This document shows, in pieces, positions 57,815 through 64,000 of a stretch of DNA of 64,000 nucleotides (position 1 is its first letter; each line of letters opens with the position of its first letter). The notes under the pieces were generated by a model, which saw nothing but the letters and a program-made list of their open reading frames with translations, was not told the DNA's origin and searched no databases. The position numbers were made by a program, and so were the translations under genes. Source of the stretch: Asticcacaulis sp. (GTDB lineage Bacteria > Pseudomonadota > Alphaproteobacteria > Caulobacterales > Caulobacteraceae); NCBI GenBank assembly GCA_024707255.1, contig JANQAC010000001.1:744001-808000 (forward strand). Direction: 5' to 3'.

Positions 57815-60522
57815 ATGAACCGTCGCGTCACCTTCACGGGCCGCCTTCTGGCATCCGCCGCCCCGCTGGCTCTCGTCCTGATCCTGTCCCAATCCGTCCA
57901 CGCCGCCACGCCGGAAGCCTGCGCCTCCACGGCTTGCGCCTTTCTCGATAAAAGCCTGACACCGGAGCTGCGCGCCAAAGACCTGGTGTCGCGCATGACG
58001 CTGGAGGAAAAGGCCGCCCAGATGCAGGACAATGCCCCGGCCATTCCGCGCCTTGGGCTCAAGCGCTACGGCTGGTGGAACGAGGTGCTGCATGGCGTGG
58101 CCCGTGCCGGCGACGCCACCGTCTATCCGCAGGCCATTGGCCTGGCCGCAACTGGGATACCGCCCTGATGGGCCGGATCGGCGACGCCATCGCCACTGAA
58201 GGCCGCGCCAGTCACAATGCCGCCCTGGCCCGCGATCCCTCCGGCACCGACCGCTATTTCGGCGTCAACTACTGGTCGCCCAATATCAATATTTTCCGTG
58301 ATCCGCGCTGGGGCCGCGGCCAGGAGACCTATGGAGAAGATCCCTTCCTGACCGGCCATATGGCCGTCAGTTTCATCCACGGCATCCAGGGCGATAATCC
58401 GCTTCTCTACAAGGGCGTCGCCACGCCGAAACACTTCGCCGTCCATTCCGGGCCTGAGCCGCTGCGTCATGGCTTTAATGTCGATGCTTCACCCTTCGAT
58501 CTGGAAGACACCTACCTGCCGGCTTTCCGTTCGGCTATTGTCGATGGCCAGGCCGATTCCCTGATGTGCGCCTATAACGCCATAGATGGCTATCCGGCCT
58601 GCGAAAGCCCGCTGCTGCAAAACCGCCTGCGCGGCGACTGGAAATTCAAGGGCTTTATCGTCACGGACTGCGATTCCATCGATGACATGGTGACCGGCCA
58701 CAAGAAATATGCCGATGCCGCGTCGGCTTCCGCGGCGGCCATAAAGGCCGGGGCCGATCTCGATTGCGGCACCACCTACAAGGCCATTCCGGAGGCCGTG
58801 ACGCGCGGCCTGATCACGCAGGCCGATCTTGATGTCTCGCTGGAACGCCTGATGGCGGCGCGCATCCGCATGGGCCTGATCGACGGCAGTACCTATGATC
58901 AGATTCCCGCCAGCGAGATCAATTCCGCCACCCACCGCGCCCTGGCTTTGAAAACGGCTGAGGAATCGATGGTGCTGCTCTCCAATAAAGGCAATGCCCT
59001 GCCCCTGAAAGGCACGGAAAAGATCACCGTCATCGGCCCCAATGCGCAACTGCTGCAAAGCCTGGAAGGCAACTATACCGGCGTGCCGGTCGATCCGTCC
59101 TACCCGCTCGACGCCCTGAAAGCCGCGTTCGGCGCCGCCAATGTCGCCTACGCCGCTGGTGCGCCCTTAACCGACGGGATGCGCACGCCGGTGCCCACGA
59201 CCTTCCTGAAAACCTCTGCCGGCAGCAGCGAAAATGGCCTCAAGGGCGAGTATTTCGACAACCTGACCTTCGCCGGCGCGCCGAAGATGACGCGCACCGA
59301 TCCGGTGATCAATTTCGATTTCTACCGCACGGCACCGAAAGGCTTCAAACCGCTCGGCTTCAGCATCCGCTGGACCGGGGTGATCACCCCGCCGGCGCCG
59401 GGCAAGTACCAGATCGGCTTCCGGATGCAGACGCCGCGTCCGGGTGTGTCGGCGCCAGATGTGAAAGTGTGGATCGATGGCAAGCTGGTGGTGACGCCGG
59501 AGCTTTCCGCCGCCGCCGGCCGTGACGAAGCCTATTGCGGCGGCGCCTGCGCCAAACCACCAATGGCGCCGGTCGCCTACGAATTCACCGACACCAAACC
59601 GCACGATATCCGCATCGACTATGTCCGCACAGTCGAGGACCGCGCCTCGTCGCTCGACTGGATCGCGCCGGTCCAGCCCCTGATCGACGGGGCGGTAGAG
59701 GCTGCGAAACAGAGCGATACCGTCATCGCCTTTGTCGGCCTGTCACCCGATCTCGAAGGCGAGGAAATGGCTGTCAGCTTCCCCGGCTTCAAGGGCGGCG
59801 ACCGCACCTCGCTGGCCCTGCCTGAGGCGCAGCAAAAGATGCTGGAGGCGGTGAAAGCCACCGGAAAGAAACTGGTCGTCGTCTATATGACCGGCGGGGC
59901 GATTTCCGATCCCTGGGTGTCAGAAAACGCCGATGCCGTGCTCCAGGCCTGGTATCCGGGTGAAGCCGGCGGCGAGGCCATTACCAACACGCTTACGGGC
60001 AAGAACAATCCCGGCGGCCGCCTGCCCTATACCGTCTACCGCGATGTCGCCGACCTGCCATCATTTGAGGACTACTCAATGAAGGGCCGCACCTATCGCT
60101 ATTTCAAGGGCCAGGTGCTTTATCCCTTCGGTCACGGCCTGAGCTACACGAGCTTCACCTATGACAATCCGGTGCTCTCCGCCAAAACCCTCAAGGCGGG
60201 CGATAGGGCCACGGCCAGCGTCACGGTGCGTAACAGCGGCAAGCAGGATGGCGACGAGGTGGTGCAACTCTATCTCGCCAAGCCCGGCGACACGGCCAAT
60301 CCGGTGCTCGCCGGCTTCTCGCGCGTGTCGCTGAAAGCTGGCGAAAGCCGCACGGTGTCCCTGGCGCTCGATGCCCGCGCCCTGTCGCAGGTCGGTCAGG
60401 ACGGCAGCCGCAAGGTGCTGCCGGGCGCATACAGCGTCAGTATCGGCGGCGGCCAGCCCGGCTTCGCGGCCACGGTTTCAGCGAAACTGACTGTCAACGG
60501 AAGCGCTGACGTGCCGAAATAA
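57815..60522 (+). CDS. GH3 beta-glucosidase/beta-xylosidase with PA14 insert (one frameshift)
   Basis: About 902 residues when repaired. Signal peptide (LASAAPLALVLILSQSVHA), N-terminal GH3 barrel with WGRGQETYGEDPFLTG and the nucleophile Asp in VTDCDSID, second GH3 domain, an inserted PA14-like domain (GLKGEYFDN to WIDGKLVV) and a C-terminal fibronectin-like domain ending near VNGSADVPK. The frame breaks at 58152-58153: one added C gives LAATWDTALMGRIG. Beta-xylosidase activity would fit GH67 and manD next to it. TGAGGA precedes the ATG. Confidence 0.9.
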
Positions 60523-60536
60523 TCAGGCCCAAATAC

Positions 60537-60705
60537 TCAACCAGCCTTCTGGGGGTCGTCGTCGGGTTCTTCCTCAACGCGGCCCCTGAAAGGCGACAGG
60601 CCATCCAGTTCATTGGCCGGCCGGGGAATAGCCACGGTATTGCGGTCGCGCTCCAGTGCGGGCGTACCGCCGGAAGGCGGATTGGGTTTCTTTTTGCAGG
60701 GTCAT
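60537..60705 (-). CDS. Small acidic protein of unknown function (one frameshift)
   Basis: A short gene with an excellent ribosome site (GGAGG, 5 bases before ATG at 60705). Read directly it stops after about 31 codons. Removing one A from the A5 run (T5 on the plus strand, 60691-60695) gives a 55-residue protein starting MTLQKKPNPPSGG and ending EEEPDDDPQKAG. It is proline-rich and acidic at the C terminus, with no cysteine or membrane segment. I do not recognise a family. Coding is supported by the ribosome site and by the length being off by exactly one base, as in the other shifted genes here. Confidence 0.55.
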
Positions 60706-60796
60706 GGAAGCCTCCTTGTCAGTCCCCATCCTAACGCGCTACCCATAAATATTCGGACAGGATCGACGGCGCGATCATAAGTCTTCGGCAAGTCCC

Positions 60797-62188
60797 CTAT
60801 TCCGCCCTGATGGCCATTCGGGCGGAAACCAGGCAAAACGCGCTGGCGGACGCCAGAACGCAAGCGCCAGCGCACAGGGTCATGGCAACGCGAAAGCCGG
60901 CGATCAGGTCATGGCCGGAAGCGCCGAGCACACCACCCAGCAATGCGGTCGCGATCATCCCGGCCGTCCGCGCTACGGCGCTGTTGAGGCCCGACGCCGA
61001 GCCCGTGTGGGCGTCATCGACCGATGACAGCACGGCCGTCGTCAGGGGCGCCACGGCGCCGGCCATGCCGATGGCGAGCACCAGGATGCCGGGAAAAACG
61101 TCCGTCCAATAGCCGGCCCGTTCATCGATGCGCAGCAAAAGCGCGAAACCGGCAGCGACCAGCAACGGACCGATGGTTAAAGGCAGGCGCGGGCCGGTCT
61201 TTTCCGCCACGCTCCCCATCACCGGTGACGCCACGGCCAGCAGGGCGGCGAATGGCAAAAGCGCCGCCCCCGCTCCGGTGCCCGAATAGCCGGCAGCCGT
61301 GATCAGCACGTAGGGCACCAGCACCATCAGCGCACCAAGTGCGCCGTATAATAAAAGGGTCAGCAATGTCAGACCGGCAAAGGTCCGCGAACCGAACAGA
61401 GCCAGCGGCATCATCGCCGAATTGCCGCGCGCATTCTCGACATAGAGAAACACCCCGGCCAGGACGACTCCGAAAATAACGGCAATGATTGCCGCCAGGG
61501 TCCAGCCGGCCGGTCCGGTGCCGATGGTCAGCCCCCAGGTCATCGCGCCCAGACTGCCCGTCGCCAGCAGGCCGCCCGGCACATCCAAGGCGGAGGCCTG
61601 AGGGCCACGCGGCGTATCCCTGATATAGACTTTGGCCAGGCCGATGGCGCCGAGAGCCGGTGGCAGGTTGATCAGGAAGATCGACCGCCAGCCGATGGTG
61701 TCGATCAGCCAGCCGCCAAGCACCGGTCCCAACGCGCCCATGACCGCGCCGGCGGCGGCCCATATGCCGACCGCCCAGCCCTTGGCTTCGCCGCTGAAGG
61801 TGCTGCCGAGAATGGCCAGGCTATTTGGCAACAGAATGGCCGCACCAACGCCCTGAGCCGCCCGCCCCGCCAACAGCCAGAACAGGCTGGGCGCCAGGGC
61901 GCAAGCCAGCGAAGCGACAGCGAACACCGCCGTGCCCACGACCAGCAGGCGCTGACGGCCGAACCGGTCACCCGCCGCGCCGCCGAGCAGCAACAAGGCA
62001 CCCAGCGGCAACAGATAGGCGTTGATGATCCACTGCAGGTCGGCCGCGCCAGCCTCAAATGACGCACCGATGGCCGGCAGGCCTACATTCACCACCGAGC
62101 CGTCGATAAAGGACAGGGATGACGCCAATATGGTCGTCAGCAGGATCAGGGCCGCATGGCGAGGTTGCCCGGTCTTAGGCGACATCAT
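60797..62188 (-). CDS. MFS drug exporter, DHA2 (EmrB/QacA) type
   Basis: About 463 residues with fourteen predicted membrane helices. Motif A-like GGAAGDRFGRQRLLV after helix 2 and motif C-like GPVLGGWLID in helix 5 mark a proton-driven multidrug exporter. The frame is open for 23 codons upstream, but ATG at 62188 overlaps the stop of the flavoprotein gene (ATGATG), pointing to this start and to translational coupling. The substrate is unknown. Confidence 0.82.
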   Translation of the reverse strand: MMSPKTGQPRHAALILLTTILASSLSFIDGSVVNVGLPAIGASFEAGAADLQWIINAYLLPLGALLLLGGAAGDRFGRQRLLVVGTAVFAVASLACALAPSLFWLLAGRAAQGVGAAILLPNSLAILGSTFSGEAKGWAVGIWAAAGAVMGALGPVLGGWLIDTIGWRSIFLINLPPALGAIGLAKVYIRDTPRGPQASALDVPGGLLATGSLGAMTWGLTIGTGPAGWTLAAIIAVIFGVVLAGVFLYVENARGNSAMMPLALFGSRTFAGLTLLTLLLYGALGALMVLVPYVLITAAGYSGTGAGAALLPFAALLAVASPVMGSVAEKTGPRLPLTIGPLLVAAGFALLLRIDERAGYWTDVFPGILVLAIGMAGAVAPLTTAVLSSVDDAHTGSASGLNSAVARTAGMIATALLGGVLGASGHDLIAGFRVAMTLCAGACVLASASAFCLVSARMAIRAE

Positions 62189-63543
62189 GCCGGTTTCAAA
62201 CCCTTCAGCACGGTGGGCCACAGTTCGGAAACCGTCGGGTGGATAGGCACCGCCCATTGCAGCACATCAAAGGTCACGCCGGCATTCATCATGTCCAGAA
62301 CGCCGTGGATGGCCTCGTCGCCGCCGGTGCCGAGAATGGCGGCGCCGAGGATTTTCCGGCTGTCGGCATCAACCACCACCTTCATGAAGCCTTTCGTTTC
62401 ACCCTTCTCGACCGCCCGGCCGACGCGGGTCATCGGCCGCGTACTGACCAGCACCTTGTGGCCGGCCTTTTCCGCCTCGGCTTCTCCCATCCCGACCCGG
62501 CCGAGCGGCGGATCGATATAGAGGGCATAGCCCAGGACACGATCGCTAACCTTGCGGTTTTCGCCATCGAGCAAATTGGCGGCGATGATCTCGAAATCGT
62601 TGAAAGCCGTATGGGTAAAGGCGCCCTTGCCATTGCAATCACCCATGGCCCAGATACCGGGCACGTTGGTCTGGAGGTCGTCGCCCACCGCGATATAGCC
62701 GCGCGCATCGAGTTTTATACCGGCAACCTCCACGCCGAGATCATCGGTATTGGGCCGGCGGCCGACGGCCACCAACAGGTCGGAACCCGTCACCTCGCCA
62801 TCCGACAGGCGCACGGTGATACCATCGCCGCCCTGCGACACACCGTTGATATCGCCCCCGGTATGAACGGCAATCCCCTCGTCTTCCAGAATCTTGCGGA
62901 TGGCGTCGGAGATATCCGTATCCTCACGGGCGATCAGGCGGTCGCCTTTTTCCACGATACTGACCTGTGCCCCGAAACGCCGATACATCTGAGCGAATTC
63001 CAGCCCGATATAGCTGCCGCCGAGAATGACCAGATGTTCGGGCACCCGGTCGAGCGTCACGATCGAACTGTTGGTCATGTATGGCACGTCTGCCAGTCCG
63101 GGAATGGGCGGCACCGCCGCCCGGCCGCCGACATTGAGGAAGATCTTCGGGGCGGAGATAATCTCATCTCCAACCTGGAGGGTCGTCGCGTTTTGGAAAC
63201 GGGCGTGACCGGTCATGACCGTCACGTTCTTCATGCCGCGCAGCCAGTTTTCGACACCGCTGCGGGCATCCATAGTCACCTTATGGGCGCGTGCCGCCAC
63301 GGCCTTCATGTCGATGCGGACGTCGCCGGTCATCACGCCGAAATCCGCGCCGCGCCGCGCCAGACGGGCGGCATAGGCACTGGCCACCAGCGCCTTGGTC
63401 GGCATACAGCCGGTATTGACGCAGGTGCCGCCGAAGAATTTTCGTTCGACCACGCAGACCGTTTGTCCGGCCGCGCTGAAACGTTCAGCCAGTGACGGAC
63501 CGGCTTGGCCGGCCCCGATGATGATGGCGTCGAAGGTTTTCAT
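62185..63543 (-). CDS. Mercuric-reductase-like FAD/NAD(P) disulfide oxidoreductase
   Basis: A 452-residue class I pyridine nucleotide-disulfide oxidoreductase. FAD motif IIIGAGQAGPSLAERF, redox-active pair GGTCVNTGCMPTKALVASA, NAD(P) motif GGSYIGLEFAQ, and second FAD motif GIWAMGDCNG; the C-terminal dimerization domain follows. It resembles MerA-like and dihydrolipoamide dehydrogenase-like proteins but lacks a MerA HMA domain and vicinal C-terminal cysteines, so Hg(II) reduction is unlikely. The true substrate is unknown. Coupled with the MFS gene downstream. Confidence 0.83.
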   Translation of the reverse strand: MKTFDAIIIGAGQAGPSLAERFSAAGQTVCVVERKFFGGTCVNTGCMPTKALVASAYAARLARRGADFGVMTGDVRIDMKAVAARAHKVTMDARSGVENWLRGMKNVTVMTGHARFQNATTLQVGDEIISAPKIFLNVGGRAAVPPIPGLADVPYMTNSSIVTLDRVPEHLVILGGSYIGLEFAQMYRRFGAQVSIVEKGDRLIAREDTDISDAIRKILEDEGIAVHTGGDINGVSQGGDGITVRLSDGEVTGSDLLVAVGRRPNTDDLGVEVAGIKLDARGYIAVGDDLQTNVPGIWAMGDCNGKGAFTHTAFNDFEIIAANLLDGENRKVSDRVLGYALYIDPPLGRVGMGEAEAEKAGHKVLVSTRPMTRVGRAVEKGETKGFMKVVVDADSRKILGAAILGTGGDEAIHGVLDMMNAGVTFDVLQWAVPIHPTVSELWPTVLKGLKPA

Positions 63544-63769
63544 GGCGGCTCCTGCATTTTGCGCTGATCGTTACGCCCGGCAGAATAAAAATACAGCCGG
63601 AAATCAAAAACCGTGATCAAGGTATGTCAGAACCTGTCAGCAGTGAACCGCGGCGCTCTGGCGAGTCCGGGCGCACCACCCATCTTAAACGCAGGAAGCA
63701 CGTATCTGCTCATTTAAAACTTATATTTTCCAAACGATAGTCAGCGACAAAAATCAAAAGGGGCCAGGC

Positions 63770-64000
63770 ATGGATACCGTTCACCACCCGATAACGGAAA
63801 AGACGACCGAACACAGTCCGCTGTCCTGCGCCTTCACGAAAATGCGCGCCCATACCCTGGCCCTGATCGCGCCCCTGACGGCCGAAGACATGGTGGTGCA
63901 ATCCATGCCCGATGCCAGCCCGGTCAAGTGGCACCTGGCGCACACAACCTGGTTTTTCGAAACCTTTCTGCTGAAGGACCAGCCCGGCTACCGGGTGTTC
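63770..64000 (+). CDS. egtB: Ergothioneine biosynthesis protein EgtB (5' part)
   Basis: The first 77 codons of a gene that runs off the window end. The DinB-like N-terminal motif is clear: [27 protein letters not shown], with the iron-ligand His of HLAHTTW. EgtB joins gamma-Glu-Cys or Cys sulfur to hercynine in ergothioneine synthesis. AAAAGGGGCC precedes the ATG at 63770. The formylglycine-type C-terminal domain would be beyond the window. Confidence 0.88.
   Translation, partial: MDTVHHPITEKTTEHSPLSCAFTKMRAHTLALIAPLTAEDMVVQSMPDASPVKWHLAHTTWFFETFLLKDQPGYRVF

Noticed and set aside
37708..60705. Calling the frameshifted island genes pseudogenes
   Set aside because: Each break is a single base, conserved sequence resumes immediately, and no second disabling change is seen in these genes, apart from the TonB receptor with two single-base shifts.
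62185..63543. Mercury resistance function for the flavoprotein
   Set aside because: No HMA domain, no C-terminal vicinal cysteines, and no merR, merT or merP nearby.

Overview
The window looks like chromosomal DNA of a stalked alphaproteobacterium of the Caulobacteraceae; Asticcacaulis is my best guess at genus. The reasons are its high GC, the housekeeping order (dapE, truA, fmt, def, rmuC; recR, ybaB, dnaX, SRP RNA), a perfect CtrA site (TTAA-N7-TTAA) with GANTC methylation sites in a promoter region, and the large TonB receptors typical of plant-polymer degraders in this family. No tRNA, rRNA, CRISPR array, phage or transposase gene is visible.

Layout. Positions 1-12.5 kb hold envelope and transport genes: a DUF305 protein, a CorA-type Mg channel, a CHAP amidase, an acyltransferase, the ydbL/ynbE/ydbH lipid-transport set (split by an oppositely oriented RCK potassium channel), an M23 peptidase with a cell-cycle-type promoter region, and an exporter. 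Positions 12.5-25.6 kb hold housekeeping genes: dapE, truA, fmt, def, rmuC, a VUT-family transporter, recR, ybaB, dnaX, the SRP RNA, a GH13 glucosidase, an ArsC/LMW-phosphatase-like protein, and the rRNA modification pair rsmC/rsuA.

Positions 25.8-60.5 kb form one large pectin plus glucuronoxylan utilization island. The pectin half has an overlapping ABC-importer/GH28/GH105 operon, a TonB receptor followed by GH43, CE12 acetylesterase, PL10 pectate lyase and a type B esterase, a divergent PL1 lyase/esterase pair, a LacI-family repressor, and kduI/kduD. The xylan/glucuronate half has a GntR regulator, a GH35 enzyme and a second TonB receptor on the minus strand, divergent from manD, a hexuronate-type MFS transporter, GH67 alpha-glucuronidase and a GH3 enzyme. 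A shared palindrome (core TGACACCGGTGTCA) lies in front of the pectin transcription units and is a strong candidate operator for the LacI-family protein. A different palindrome (ATTGGTATGACCAAT) lies in front of manD and is a candidate for the GntR protein. The downstream genes for KDG (kdgK, kdgA) and for glucuronate isomerization and reduction (uxaC, uxuB) are not in the window.

The last 3.5 kb carries a small acidic protein gene, a DHA2-type MFS exporter, a mercuric-reductase-like flavoprotein and the 5' end of egtB.

A caution affects the whole window. At least eleven reading frames are broken by single-base insertions or deletions, roughly half of them in homopolymer runs, and each can be restored to a full-length protein by one base (two in one TonB receptor). 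This pattern fits uncorrected sequencing error better than gene decay. I therefore annotate these as single CDSs spanning the shift and say so in each entry.
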